DNA of 64,000 nt from Streptomyces sp. CB02923 (GCF_001905005.1 NZ_LWKZ01000012.1:735061-799060); one strand, 5' to 3'; positions 41,604 through 49,870 are shown, numbered from the stretch's first letter. The notes: generated from the sequence alone by a model not told the origin. Numbers and translations: made by a program.

Positions 41604-42250
41604 TACTTGCCGACGATTCGACCTTGCTGAGGGAGGGACTGGTGCGACTGCTGACGGAGGAGGACCACGAGGTGACGGCTGCCGTCGCAGACGCCGCCGA
41701 ACTGATGACGGTGCTGGAGCGCGCGCCGGCGGAGCAGCGGCCCGACGTCGTGGTCGTGGACGTACGGATGCCGCCCACGCACACGGACGAAGGGCTGCGG
41801 GCGGCGGTGCAGATCCGTGAGCGCTGGCCGGATGTCGGTGTGCTCGTCCTGTCGCAGTACGTCGAGCGGCGGTACGCCACCGAGTTGCTGACCGAGGACA
41901 GCGAGGGGGTCGGCTACCTGCTCAAGGACAGAGTCGTACAGGTCGACGAGTTCCTGGACGCGCTGGAACGGGTCGGTTCCGGCAAGGCGGCCTTCGACTC
42001 GGAGGTCGTACGTGTCCTGTTCTCCCGGAGCAGCCGCACCGACCCGCTGAACTCGCTCACGGCACGTGAGCGTGAGGTCCTCGCCCACATGGCCGAAGGG
42101 CACACCAACGCCGCCATCGCCGGGAGGCTGCACATTTCCCAGAGCGCGGTGGAGAAGCACACCAACGCGATCTTCGACAAGCTCGGTCTGACCAACACTT
42201 CGGGCTACTCTCGCCGCGTTCTGGCCGTACTGCGTTATCTGGGGACCTGA
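41594..42250 (+). CDS. LuxR/NarL-type response regulator, second pair
   Basis: 218 residues from GTG 41594, overlapping the kinase gene by ten bases. Receiver domain with D7-D8, phospho-acceptor D56 (VVVVDVRMPP) and Lys in YLLKDRV; LuxR domain LTAREREVLAHMAEG and NAAIAGRLHISQSAVEKH. The TSGYSRRVLAVLRYLGT end is typical of this Streptomyces subgroup. Eleven bases separate it from an O-methyltransferase gene that may be part of the transcript. Confidence 0.95.
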   Translation: MRVVLADDSTLLREGLVRLLTEEDHEVTAAVADAAELMTVLERAPAEQRPDVVVVDVRMPPTHTDEGLRAAVQIRERWPDVGVLVLSQYVERRYATELLTEDSEGVGYLLKDRVVQVDEFLDALERVGSGKAAFDSEVVRVLFSRSSRTDPLNSLTAREREVLAHMAEGHTNAAIAGRLHISQSAVEKHTNAIFDKLGLTNTSGYSRRVLAVLRYLGT

Positions 42251-42261
42251 GGAGAGCACCG

Positions 42262-42924
42262 GTGACCAAGAGCAAGACCACCGCGATCACGGAGGAGCTG
42301 TACGCCTACGTCCTCGCGCACAACCCGCCGCTGGACGCCGTGCAGCGCGAGCTGGTGGAAACCACCCGCCAGCGCTTCCCCGACGCGGCACGGATGCAGT
42401 CGGCCCAGGAGCAGGGGCCCCTGCTGGCTTTCCTGGTCCGCTTGTGCGGTGCGCGCCGGATCGTCGAGGTCGGCACGTTCACCGGCTTCTCGGCCCTGGC
42501 GATGGCACAGGCACTGCCCCCGGAGGACGGTGAGCTGATCGCCTGCGACGTCTCCGAGGAGTGGACCGCATATGGCCGTGAGGCGTGGAAGAAGGCCGGT
42601 GTCGCGGACCGGATCGACCTGCGGATCGCACCGGCGTTGGACACCCTGCGGGCGATGCCCGACGAGCCGCGCATCGACTTCGCCTATCTCGACGCGGACA
42701 AGGACAACTACATCCCGTACTGGAACGAGTTGGTACCGCGCCTGCGGCCCGGGGGATTGATCGTCGCGGACAACGTCCTCTTCGGCGGGGCCGTGTCCGA
42801 CCCACAGGCAGAAGGCCCCGCCGCGGCGATCAGGGAGTTCAACGAGCACGTCATGGCGGACGAGCGGGTGGAGGCGGTGATGCTCACCGTGGCAGACGGA
42901 CTGACAGTGGCACGCAGGCGGTGA
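42262..42924 (+). CDS. O-methyltransferase, caffeoyl-CoA/COMT-like family
   Basis: 220 residues from GTG 42262 with GGAG upstream (TGAGGAGAGCACC). Family 3 O-methyltransferase: SAM motif I VEVGTFTGFSALAMA at about 70, DVSEEW acidic residue, metal-binding D in FAYLDADKDNY and DN in IVADNVLFGG. These enzymes use Mg or Ca to methylate catechol-like or nucleotide-linked hydroxyls. Cotranscription with the two-component pair seems likely. Substrate unknown. Confidence 0.93.
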   Translation: MTKSKTTAITEELYAYVLAHNPPLDAVQRELVETTRQRFPDAARMQSAQEQGPLLAFLVRLCGARRIVEVGTFTGFSALAMAQALPPEDGELIACDVSEEWTAYGREAWKKAGVADRIDLRIAPALDTLRAMPDEPRIDFAYLDADKDNYIPYWNELVPRLRPGGLIVADNVLFGGAVSDPQAEGPAAAIREFNEHVMADERVEAVMLTVADGLTVARRR

Positions 42925-42935
42925 AGTCCTGAAGC

Positions 42936-42969
42936 GGGAAGCCTGCCGGTACGGGAAGCCTGCCGGTAC
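42936..42969. repeat. Perfect 17-base tandem duplication
   Basis: GGGAAGCCTGCCGGTAC occurs twice head to tail (42936-42952 and 42953-42969) in the short gap between the convergent methyltransferase and FmdB genes, the second copy reaching the FmdB stop codon. Confidence 0.9.
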
Positions 42970-43184
42970 TAACCGCAGCAGCCGCCTCCGCAGCAGCCGC
43001 CGCCTCCTGCGCCGCCGCTGGGCGCCGGGGCCGCGGCGGTGCCGCCGACGGCGACCGTGGACAGCAGCTTGACCGTGTCTCCGTGCCCGTCCGGGCAGGT
43101 GGCCGGGGCGGAGGACTCGGCCATCGGGCGGTTCAGCTCGAAGGTCGAGCCGCAGGAACGGCAGCGGTATTCGTAACGAGGCAT
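42969..43184 (-). CDS. FmdB family zinc-ribbon protein
   Basis: 71 residues. The zinc ribbon is formed by C8 and C11 (YRCRSCG) and C30 with H34 (CPDGH), the FmdB/CxxC_CxxC_SSSS pattern that starts MPRYEYRC. The C-terminus is a Gly/Cys tail, GGGGCCGGGCCG, with four cysteines that could bind further metal or form disulfides. Family members are small putative regulators with no settled role. Stands alone between convergent and codirectional genes. Confidence 0.9.
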   Translation of the reverse strand: MPRYEYRCRSCGSTFELNRPMAESSAPATCPDGHGDTVKLLSTVAVGGTAAAPAPSGGAGGGGCCGGGCCG

Positions 43185-43246
43185 GGCGACAGATTAGCCC
43201 GCGAGCGGGAGAGAGGGGGTGGGACGTGGGAGGAGGACGGTCCGGG

Positions 43247-44392
43247 TCAGCGTACGACCGTGCCGGGAGGGGCACCGAGGAGGCTCAGTTCGGCACGGGT
43301 GGGCGCGCCTTCCCAGTCACCGGACGAGGCGACAGCGAAGGCACCGGTCGTCACGGCTCGTTCGAGACGCCCGGCGACGTCCTCGCCGTCCAGCAGAGCG
43401 GAGAGGTATCCGGCCACGAACGCATCCCCCGCGCCGACCGTGTCCACGGCCCGCACCGCTGCGCCCGGCTGGTGCAGCGAGCCGCCGCCGGTGTCGTGCG
43501 CGTCGCTCGCGCCCTCTGCCGGGTGGGTGCTGCTTGCCGGACCGGCCGAGCAGTTTGGGCGCGTGTAGGAGGTGGCGCCGTCCGGGCCGAGTTTGACGGT
43601 GACCTCCTTGACTCCGGCGGCCAGCAGTTCCCGGGCCTGGGCCGCGGTGTCGGTCGGGGAGTCCGGCGGGGAGTCCGGTGGGAGACAGAGGGGGAGCTCG
43701 TCGGCCGAGGCGATCAGGAGGTCTACGTACGGAACCCAGTCCCGCAACACCGCCGATGCCTGGTCGGCCGTCCACAACCGGGCGCGATGATTGACGTCGA
43801 GACACACCAGGGTGCCGTGGTCGCGGGCCAGCCGAAGGGCGTGTGCGGAGGCCGCACGGGCGGTGGGGCTCAGCGCCGGGGTGATGCCGGTCAGGTGCAG
43901 GATCCGGGGTACGGAGGCGGCGAAGGCGCGGTCGAGCACGTCCGGAGTCAGGCGAGAGCCGGCCGAGCCCGCCCGGTAGTAGTGCACCCGCGTCACGTCC
44001 GGCAGCCGCGGCTCGAAGAGGATCAGGCCGGTCGGGGCGCCGGGATCGGACCAGGCCCCGGAGACGTCCACGGCTTCCGCTCGCAGCGTACGGAGCACGA
44101 GCTCACCGGCCTCGTCGTCCCCGACCGCACCCACCCAGCGGACGGAGTGGCCGAGCCGGGCGAGGCCGATGGCGACGTTGCTCTCGGCGCCCGCGATGGA
44201 GACGTTCATCGTGCCGCCCAGCTTGAGCGGGCCGCTGCCGCGCAGCGCGACCATGGTCTCGCCGAAGGTGAGGACGGTGCCGGTGCCGGCGCTGGTGCCG
44301 CTGGCGGTGCCGCTGGCGGTGTCGCTGCCGTTCGGGCCGTGGTCGGTACCGGTGGGCACGTCCGTAGCCGATCGTCCCGCGTCCGTGCTCAT
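43247..44392 (-). CDS. PfkB-family sugar kinase, probable 2-keto-3-deoxygalactonate/gluconate kinase
   Basis: 381 residues; its ATG overlaps the aldolase stop by four bases. The ribokinase fold begins VLTFGETMVALRGSGPL at about 40 and ends with the catalytic anion-hole motif DTVGAGDAFVAGYLSALL. N-GAESNVAIGLARLG is the substrate lid region. The first 39 residues are Ser/Thr/Gly-rich filler and there is an extra loop (about 285-310). With dgoD and an aldolase upstream it should phosphorylate 2-keto-3-deoxygalactonate in the De Ley-Doudoroff route. Confidence 0.87.
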   Translation of the reverse strand: MSTDAGRSATDVPTGTDHGPNGSDTASGTASGTSAGTGTVLTFGETMVALRGSGPLKLGGTMNVSIAGAESNVAIGLARLGHSVRWVGAVGDDEAGELVLRTLRAEAVDVSGAWSDPGAPTGLILFEPRLPDVTRVHYYRAGSAGSRLTPDVLDRAFAASVPRILHLTGITPALSPTARAASAHALRLARDHGTLVCLDVNHRARLWTADQASAVLRDWVPYVDLLIASADELPLCLPPDSPPDSPTDTAAQARELLAAGVKEVTVKLGPDGATSYTRPNCSAGPASSTHPAEGASDAHDTGGGSLHQPGAAVRAVDTVGAGDAFVAGYLSALLDGEDVAGRLERAVTTGAFAVASSGDWEGAPTRAELSLLGAPPGTVVR

Positions 44393-45009
44393 CCTGCGCA
44401 GACCGCTAGGAAGTCGGTTGCGCGGGTGCGGAGCGCGGCCAGGTCACCGCCGTCCGCGGCGTTCCCGATCAAGGGCGAGCCGACTCCGACAGCCACCGCT
44501 CCGGCGGCCAGGTAGGCACGGGCCGCCGCCGCGTCCACCCCGCCGACCGGTACGAACGGCGCATCCGGGAAAGGCGCGCGGAGCGCCTTGAGGTAATCGG
44601 GGCCGCCGACCGAGGCCGGGAAGAGTTTCAGAGCTGTCGCTCCTGCGGCATCGGCGGCGATCACTTCGGAGGGGGTGAGTACTCCGGCGAGGACCGGAAG
44701 ACCGAGGCGAACGGAGGTGTCCAGGCCCGCGCCCAGACCGGGTGTGACGGCGAGGTTCGCACCCGCCTCGGCGGCGTTCCGGGCGTCGTCGGCGGTCAGG
44801 ACGGTTCCGGCGCCGAGCCAGGCGCCATCACCGAGTTCGGCGCGTGCCCGGCGGATGACGTGAAGCGCGTCCCGCCCGGTGAGGGAGACCTCGATCAGGG
44901 AGACGCCTGCCTCGGCCAGCGTCATGACCGTACGGAACGACGCGTCGGCGTCCGTGCCTCGGATGATGGCGATCAGGCGTGTGGCTCGTAGCGCCTTGGC
45001 GAAGTCCAT
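44389..45009 (-). CDS. KDPG/KDPGal aldolase family protein
   Basis: 206 residues from ATG 45009; the open frame extends further but only this start gives the family length. TIM-barrel class I aldolase: E40 in SLIEVSL, AGTVLTADDARNA, and the Schiff-base lysine K128 in TALKLFPAS. It splits 2-keto-3-deoxy-6-phosphogalactonate (or gluconate) to pyruvate and glyceraldehyde 3-phosphate. Encoded between dgoD and the kinase in one transcript (77-base gap, then four-base overlap). Equivalent to E. coli dgoA or eda. Confidence 0.87.
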   Translation of the reverse strand: MDFAKALRATRLIAIIRGTDADASFRTVMTLAEAGVSLIEVSLTGRDALHVIRRARAELGDGAWLGAGTVLTADDARNAAEAGANLAVTPGLGAGLDTSVRLGLPVLAGVLTPSEVIAADAAGATALKLFPASVGGPDYLKALRAPFPDAPFVPVGGVDAAAARAYLAAGAVAVGVGSPLIGNAADGGDLAALRTRATDFLAVCAG

Positions 45010-45030
45010 GCGGTGGATCCGTGCCTCTCT

Positions 45031-45072
45031 GGTGTGTGCTTGCCGGTCCGGGGTGTGTGCTTGCCGGTCCGG
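45031..45072. repeat. Perfect 21-base tandem duplication in the dgo operon
   Basis: A 21-base unit beginning GGTGTGTGCTTGCCGGTCCG is repeated exactly at 45031-45051 and 45052-45072, between the dgoD stop and the aldolase start. It is 21 bases, so reading through would add seven codons. Confidence 0.92.
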
Positions 45073-45086
45073 GGCCTGGTCGGCGT

Positions 45087-46232
45087 TCACCACTCGGCGA
45101 ACGAGCCGTCCGCGTGACGCCAGACCGGGTTGCGCCAGGCGTGCCCCTGCCGGTCGACGGCTCGTACGGCCGGCTCGTCGACCGTCACGCCCAGCCCCGG
45201 GCGGTCGGTGCGCAGGAAGGAGCCCTCGTGGAAGCGGAAGGGCTCCGGATCGGCCACGTAGTCGAGCAGTTCGGCGCCCTGGTTGTAGTGGATGCCGATG
45301 GATTGTTCCTGGATGAGGAAGTTGGGGGTGGTGAAGGCCACTTGGAGGCTGGCGGCGAGGGCGACCGGGCCGAGTGGGCAGTGCGGCGCGAGCTGAGCTC
45401 CGTACGTCTCCGCGAGAGCGGCGATCCGGCGCAGTTCGGAGATACCGCCCGCGTGGGAGATGTCCGGCTGGAGGATGGCGACGCCGGCTTGGAGAGGTGC
45501 CAGGAACTCCTGGCGGGTGAAGAGCCGTTCGCCCAGCGCGAGGGGGATGTTGGAGGCATTGACCAGGTCGGGGAGTGCGTGCGGGTAGTCGCAGAGGACG
45601 GGTTCCTCGACGAACATCGGCGCGTGCTCGGCCAGCAGGGGGAGGAGCCGCCGTGCGTTGGCGGGGGAGACGCGGCCGTGAAAGTCCAGGCCGAAGTCCC
45701 GGTCGTCGCCCAGCACCGCACGGGCGGTTTCGGCCCGGCGCAGGCAGTCGCGTACCTCCGCGCGGGTGGCGACCGGCGTCATGCGCCCGCAGCCGTTCAT
45801 CTTGACGGCGGTGAAGCCCGCCTCGACCTGTGCGGTCAGCGCGTCGCGGATCTCGTCGGGTTCGTCGCCACCGACCCAGGCGTACGCGCGGACACGTTCG
45901 CGTACGGGGCCGCCGAGGAGCTGGTGGACGGGCACGCCGAGTTCTTTGCCCTTGATGTCCCACAGGGCCTGGTCCAGTCCGGCGACGGCGGAGGAGAGTA
46001 CCGGGCCGCCGCGGTAGAAGCCGCCCTTCGTCATGACCTGCCAGTGGTCCTCGATGCGAGACGGGTCCTGGCCGATGAGGTATTCGGACAGGACCTCGAC
46101 GGCGGCGCGTACCGGCTCGGCACGGCCCTCGACCACCGGCTCGCCCCAGCCGACGAGGCCCTCGTCGGTCTCCACGCGGACGAACATCCAGCGTGGCGGG
46201 GCCAGGAACGTTTCGACACGGCTGATCTTCAC
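45087..46232 (-). CDS. dgoD: D-galactonate dehydratase (enolase superfamily)
   Basis: 381 residues from GTG at 46232, preceded by GGAGGAAGGG; the frame is open further up without support. The mandelate-racemase/enolase fold shows the galactonate dehydratase residue set: D and H in GLDFHGRV, E in FVEEPV, E in ALGERLF, H in APHCPLGP and E in IQEQSIGIHYN. It converts D-galactonate to 2-keto-3-deoxygalactonate. First gene of an operon with the aldolase and kinase. No regulator or transporter is seen next to it. Confidence 0.92.
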   Translation of the reverse strand: MKISRVETFLAPPRWMFVRVETDEGLVGWGEPVVEGRAEPVRAAVEVLSEYLIGQDPSRIEDHWQVMTKGGFYRGGPVLSSAVAGLDQALWDIKGKELGVPVHQLLGGPVRERVRAYAWVGGDEPDEIRDALTAQVEAGFTAVKMNGCGRMTPVATRAEVRDCLRRAETARAVLGDDRDFGLDFHGRVSPANARRLLPLLAEHAPMFVEEPVLCDYPHALPDLVNASNIPLALGERLFTRQEFLAPLQAGVAILQPDISHAGGISELRRIAALAETYGAQLAPHCPLGPVALAASLQVAFTTPNFLIQEQSIGIHYNQGAELLDYVADPEPFRFHEGSFLRTDRPGLGVTVDEPAVRAVDRQGHAWRNPVWRHADGSFAEW

Positions 46233-46333
46233 AGGCCGCCGCCCTTCCTCCGATGGTGGCTGATCAGAGGCTGGCATGTGGGGCGGGGGTTATCAATCGG
46301 GGGTTGCTGGGGGGCTTGTTGTGGCAGTCGGTG

Positions 46334-46975
46334 TCACATGGCGTGTCTGCGGTGTTTGCGGGGTCGGTGGCGGCCGCTCGTAGCGGCCTCGTATCGCGGT
46401 GTCGCATGAGCGCCGGTCCGGGGTGGCAGGGGCCGCCGGGCCGGTCGTTGCGCCACCTCAGGGTGCCGGGCACGCCAGTACGGGTTGTCGTGCGGCAGGC
46501 CACCGGAGACCCGCCCGTACATGCCGAAGACCAGCAGCATCAGGCCTACGAGGAAGCTGAACAGGACGTTCTGGATGCGGAAGGCCAGGTAGTTGAAGCC
46601 GGTTTCCAGGATGGCGAGGTTGATGAAGCCGCTCAGCAGGAACGCCACTCCGAGAACGATGTTGAGCGTCGAGGCGAAGTTTCCGCCGATCACCATGCCG
46701 CCGAAGAGAACCAGGCCCACGATGATCGACAACACGCTCAGTGCGCCGTTGGTGTTCAGGCCGGCGACCGTGTCACCGCCCGTGTCGAAGAACCCGATCT
46801 TGTCGATCAGGCCGAGGATGCCGAAGGCGATGAGGACCAGCCCCATCAGTCCGGCGCCGAAGCGGTAGACCGTGCTCAGCCGGTGATCGACGGGCAGGTG
46901 CTCGTCGAGCCGGGTGTGCCGCACCTTGCCGCGCAGCGTCCGGGTAGGACCGTGCAGAGCCTGGCCAGCTTCCAT
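46334..46975 (-). CDS. DUF4383 membrane protein
   Basis: 213 residues from ATG 46975 with AAGGAGG seven bases upstream. Four hydrophobic helices in the DUF4383 pattern: YRFGAGLMGLVLIAFGILGL, ALSVLSIIVGLVLFGGMVIG, TLNIVLGVAFLLSGFINLAI and VLFSFLVGLMLLVFGMY, with GG and N residues at helix ends. The C-terminal 50 residues are basic (RPARRPLPPR, RHRPRKHRRHAM). Function unknown; probably transcribed on its own. Confidence 0.87.
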   Translation of the reverse strand: MEAGQALHGPTRTLRGKVRHTRLDEHLPVDHRLSTVYRFGAGLMGLVLIAFGILGLIDKIGFFDTGGDTVAGLNTNGALSVLSIIVGLVLFGGMVIGGNFASTLNIVLGVAFLLSGFINLAILETGFNYLAFRIQNVLFSFLVGLMLLVFGMYGRVSGGLPHDNPYWRARHPEVAQRPARRPLPPRTGAHATPRYEAATSGRHRPRKHRRHAM

Positions 46976-47345
46976 GTCCGGCCTCCTTAGCGCAGATGAA
47001 CCGCCTGGGCCGTGCTTGCCTCCAGCATCCGCCTGTAGGTGGAGTAACGCCATAGTGGCAGGTCAGGGGGCTGGATGGGGGGGGGACTGGGGACTGGGGA
47101 CCACCGGGACTGGCGGCTGGGGAGGGGCGTGGGGCGGCGCCAGGGGTGAGGGGGGGGCGGGCTGGAGCCGTAGCCGGATCAGGAGCCGGGGAGTCGATTC
47201 TCCGGCCAGTGGGGCAGGGGGCTCGGGGGCCGACTCTCCGGCCGGGCTGGCGGGAGGCACGATGCTCCGGCTGCCGGGCGTCGGGAGTTGCCACAGGTCG
47301 TCCGAAGGCCTCTGGCCAGCCGGAGACCTCAGACCATGACCATCC

Positions 47346-47462
47346 GAAGGTGCCTTGGGTCGTCGAGGTGTCTCAAGTTGCCCGGAGGTGCCTTGGGTCG
47401 TCGAGGCGCCTCAGGCTGCACCGAGGCGCCTCAGGTTGCCCCGAGGTGTCTCAGGCCGCCCC
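47346..47462. repeat. 20-base palindromic repeats straddling the end of the coiled-coil gene
   Basis: Six units of 18-20 bases start at 47346, 47365, 47385, 47403, 47423 and 47443, consensus GAGGYGYCTCAGGYTGCMCC with the palindrome GAGGCGCCTC in two of them. The last unit covers the final codons and stop (47451) of the gene on the minus strand. The remaining gap from 46976 is a G-rich tract (GGGGGACTGGGGACTGGGG and similar) without a gene. Confidence 0.85.
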
Positions 47463-48842
47463 GCCGCCCCGTTCATCGCGGATTTCCTGGACGACCCGGG
47501 CCGCGGTCTGCCGTACCGCCTCCGTCTCGGTCAGGAAGTGCCACCAGTCCGGATGCCGCCCCTCCAGGCCGGCGATGGCGCGCTCCAGACGCGCCACCGC
47601 GTCGTCCAGAGGGCGCGCGTGCCGCGGGTCGGGTGTGCTGCGTCCCGCCATCGCCAGTCGCTGCGCGTCCCGCACGGCGAAGCGCGTGCGCTCGACGTCC
47701 TTCTCACGGTCGAAGGACACCTCGTCGAGCCGCCGCAGCCGGTCGCCGGCTGCCGAAACCGCTTCGTCGGTCGTGTTCAGCAAGGCCCGTACGGTCGCCA
47801 GCAGGCTCGTGGCGTCGGCCCAACGCTGCTCGTCCCGTGCCCGCTGGGCCTCCCGCACCTTGGTCTCGGCCTGCGCGACGGCGTCCGCGGCCTGGTCCGG
47901 CACGTGCTGGAGGTCCTGCCAGCAGGCCGCGCTGTACCGCCGCCGCAGTTCGCTCAGTACGGGATCGACCTTGGCCGCCCGCGTCGTGATGGCCTGGGCC
48001 CGGGTGCGCAGCGACACCAGCCGCTTGTCGATGTCCGCGGCCTTCTCGGGCAGCCGCTCCGCCTCGGTCCGTACGGATTCGGCCTGGCGCAGTACGTCGT
48101 CGGCGCGCCGGATCGTCTCCTGCACGCCGTGCTGCCCGGCGCCCTGGTTCAGTTTGGTCAGCTCGGGTGACAAGGCGGCCAGCCGGGCGGCCAGATCGTC
48201 GGCCTTGAAGTCTTTCGCGCGGACGGCGTCCAGCGCGTTGCTCGCGGCCAGCAGGGCCTGCCGGGCCCGTTCCACCGCGGGCGCGAGCCGCGCCAGCTGC
48301 GTTTCCGCGGTCTGCAGCAGCGGACCGAGCCCCTGCGCGAAGCGGTCGAGGTCCGCTTTGACCCGCTCCAGCTCCTCCTTGGCCCGGGTCAGGTCGGCGC
48401 GCGCCCGTGCGGCCGCACCGGCGTCGAGGTCGTCGCGGTCGAGGTCATGGGCGTCGACGGCGCTGATGTAGCCCTGGCTGACCTCGTCGATCCGGTGCCC
48501 GAAGTTCTCGTAGTCGTCGGCGGCCCGCCTGGCCGCCGGTGATCTGTCGACCGCGGTGATCGTCTCTATGGAGATCCGAAGATCACGCTGCGCCGTGTCC
48601 AGCTCGTAGAACGCCGCCGCCGCGGCATCCTTCGCGGCCTGCGCGTCCGCACGCTGGCTCTCCCCGCGCCCGAACCAGCGCCGCGTACCGCCACCCGCGA
48701 ACGCGGCCGGCGCCGCGGCCGCCAGCAAAGGCAGCGGGAGCAGGAGCAGGGTCACCGTGTCCCGGAAGGCGCCCCCTCGCGGGCGACGGCGGCCTGCACG
48801 GCGTGCTCGCTGCTCGTGCGGCTGCGTGTGTATCGCCGTCAC
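47451..48842 (-). CDS. Membrane-anchored coiled-coil protein
   Basis: 463 residues from GTG 48842, with GGGAGAGGG upstream. Residues about 28-50 are a hydrophobic segment (VTLLLLPLPLLAAAAPAAFA) that acts as signal or anchor, after an Arg-rich N-terminus. The rest is almost wholly helical heptad text rich in Ala, Arg, Glu, Leu (for example RAKEELERVKADLDRFAQG, EKAADIDKRLVSLRTRAQ), so a long extracytoplasmic or septal coiled coil is expected. I do not recognise the family. Adjacent to the tRNA that hosts the prophage. Confidence 0.75.
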   Translation of the reverse strand: MTAIHTQPHEQRARRAGRRRPRGGAFRDTVTLLLLPLPLLAAAAPAAFAGGGTRRWFGRGESQRADAQAAKDAAAAAFYELDTAQRDLRISIETITAVDRSPAARRAADDYENFGHRIDEVSQGYISAVDAHDLDRDDLDAGAAARARADLTRAKEELERVKADLDRFAQGLGPLLQTAETQLARLAPAVERARQALLAASNALDAVRAKDFKADDLAARLAALSPELTKLNQGAGQHGVQETIRRADDVLRQAESVRTEAERLPEKAADIDKRLVSLRTRAQAITTRAAKVDPVLSELRRRYSAACWQDLQHVPDQAADAVAQAETKVREAQRARDEQRWADATSLLATVRALLNTTDEAVSAAGDRLRRLDEVSFDREKDVERTRFAVRDAQRLAMAGRSTPDPRHARPLDDAVARLERAIAGLEGRHPDWWHFLTETEAVRQTAARVVQEIRDERGGGAA

Positions 48843-49019
48843 ATCCCTCTCCCGATCGCATCGCCCCAGGCCCGGCTGCCATTCTCCCACCCAGTGGGAA
48901 CGAACACAGCGGCCGGTTGGTTCGCGATCTCGGGGGTCGGTTCCCCGGCCCCCGCGCGGGGGCCCGTGCCCTGGATTACGGCGCAGCCCTGGAAGCAAGG
49001 TAGTCTGTCGGCTCAGCCA

Positions 49020-49094
49020 GGGCGCATAGCTCAGCGGTAGAGCGCTGCTCTTACAAAGCAGATGTCACAGGTTCAAATCCTGTTGTGCCCACCA
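49020..49094 (+). tRNA. tRNA-Val (anticodon TAC), with encoded CCA
   Basis: Acceptor stem GGGCGCA (49020-49026) pairs with TGTGCCC (49084-49090), one G-T pair; the D arm has AGCTCAGCGGTAGAGC; the anticodon stem CTGCT/AGCAG encloses loop CTTACAA with anticodon TAC; the T arm is ACAGG-TTCAAAT-CCTGT; CCA is encoded at 49092-49094. It reads GTA valine codons. A hairpin terminator follows 31 bases later. The foreign DNA beginning immediately downstream marks it as the prophage integration target. Confidence 0.97.
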
Positions 49095-49125
49095 GCGCTA
49101 GTCCGCAGGTGAGCGGCTAGATCGA

Positions 49126-49153
49126 GGCCCCCAACCAATCACGGTTGGGGGCC
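49126..49153 (+). terminator. Terminator of the tRNA-Val gene
   Basis: GGCCCCCAACC (49126-49136) and GGTTGGGGGCC (49143-49153) form a perfect 11-pair stem with an AATCAC loop, followed by TTCTCGATCTT. Flanking ATCGA/TCGAT can extend it. Confidence 0.8.
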
Positions 49154-49342
49154 TTCTCGATCTTGGAAGTCCACGAAGAGTCCACATCCCCATGAGCCTC
49201 TTCCTTGGCAGGGGGTGGCTCGGGCGGAAGATCCGCGTACAGTGCGACGTACGAGAGGGGCGGGCGTGCCTCCCCACACCGCGCCTGACACGCACCTCTC
49301 ACCACCTGTGGTGCTCTGGCGGGGAGGCCGGACCCACAGGCG

Positions 49343-49371
49343 CGGCCCCGCCGAACCTATCGGCGGGGCCG
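49343..49371. terminator. Hairpin, prophage end
   Basis: CGGCCCCGCCG (49343-49353) with CGGCGGGGCCG (49361-49371), seven-base loop AACCTAT. Perfect 11-pair stem; no adjoining gene explains it. Confidence 0.65.
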
Positions 49372-49563
49372 TCTGCGTCCCAACGTAGACCGGCCCGCCC
49401 CTGAGCGGGACGGGCCGGGACGCACTCGACTACATCGGTGCGTCTTCCGGTGCGATCTGACGGACACGCATACGCCAGCCGCACCGTTTCGTGAACCGCG
49501 GCGTGCGCCTGCGGTCGGAATATGTGTACCGGGAATACTTCAAACGGCAACCATCTTTTGCGT

Positions 49564-49599
49564 GGCGGGCCGGCCGCGAGCACTCACGACCGGCCCGCC
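49564..49599. terminator. Hairpin, prophage end
   Basis: GGCGGGCCGG (49564-49573) with CCGGCCCGCC (49590-49599), 16-base loop. It follows the AT-richer patch at 49510-49560. Confidence 0.55.
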
Positions 49600-49717
49600 C
49601 CTTCCGCGCCGCCGGTCCGTGGCCAGCGACGCAAGCCGGTCCCCGGCGCTGTCGACCGTCGAGGACCGATCCGCCCTGCCACCCGGGACCAGGGAGCGCA
49701 GCAGAGCGGACGGAGAT

Positions 49718-49753
49718 GGGAGGCTGCCCGGCCTACGGTGCGGGCAGCCTCCC
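49718..49753. terminator. Hairpin, prophage end
   Basis: GGGAGGCTGCCCG (49718-49730) with CGGGCAGCCTCCC (49741-49753), perfect 13-pair stem and ten-base loop. It may end the leftward transcript of the 50785-49871 cassette. Confidence 0.65.
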
Positions 49754-49870
49754 TGCGCCGTGTGCGTGCACGGCGCGGCGGACGGGCTGGCTACCCAGGC
49801 CAGCAGGCCCGCCCCTCCCGCGCCGCGGTCATGGTGGTGCGAGCGGCACGAGGGCTGAGAGGTGACGCGA

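Larger units (their letters stand above)
49095..49870. other. Gene-poor prophage end rich in hairpins
   Basis: 776 bases with no gene I can support. It holds the tRNA terminator and at least three further strong hairpins (49343-49371, 49564-49599, 49718-49753) plus a weaker one at about 49391-49417, and one AT-richer patch at about 49510-49560. AGTCCAC is repeated near 49169 and 49180, possibly an integrase arm site. Short open frames have no ribosome sites and no family resemblance. Confidence 0.6.

Noticed and set aside
47346..47462. CRISPR-like reading of the palindromic 20-base repeats
   Set aside because: Repeats directly abut and vary, with no spacers; they overlap a coding end.
49117..49305. 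Minus-strand 62-codon frame ending next to the tRNA, possibly an integrase remnant
   Set aside because: Its codons cover the terminator stem, there is no ribosome site and no tyrosine-recombinase motif. A relic cannot be ruled out but is not supported.
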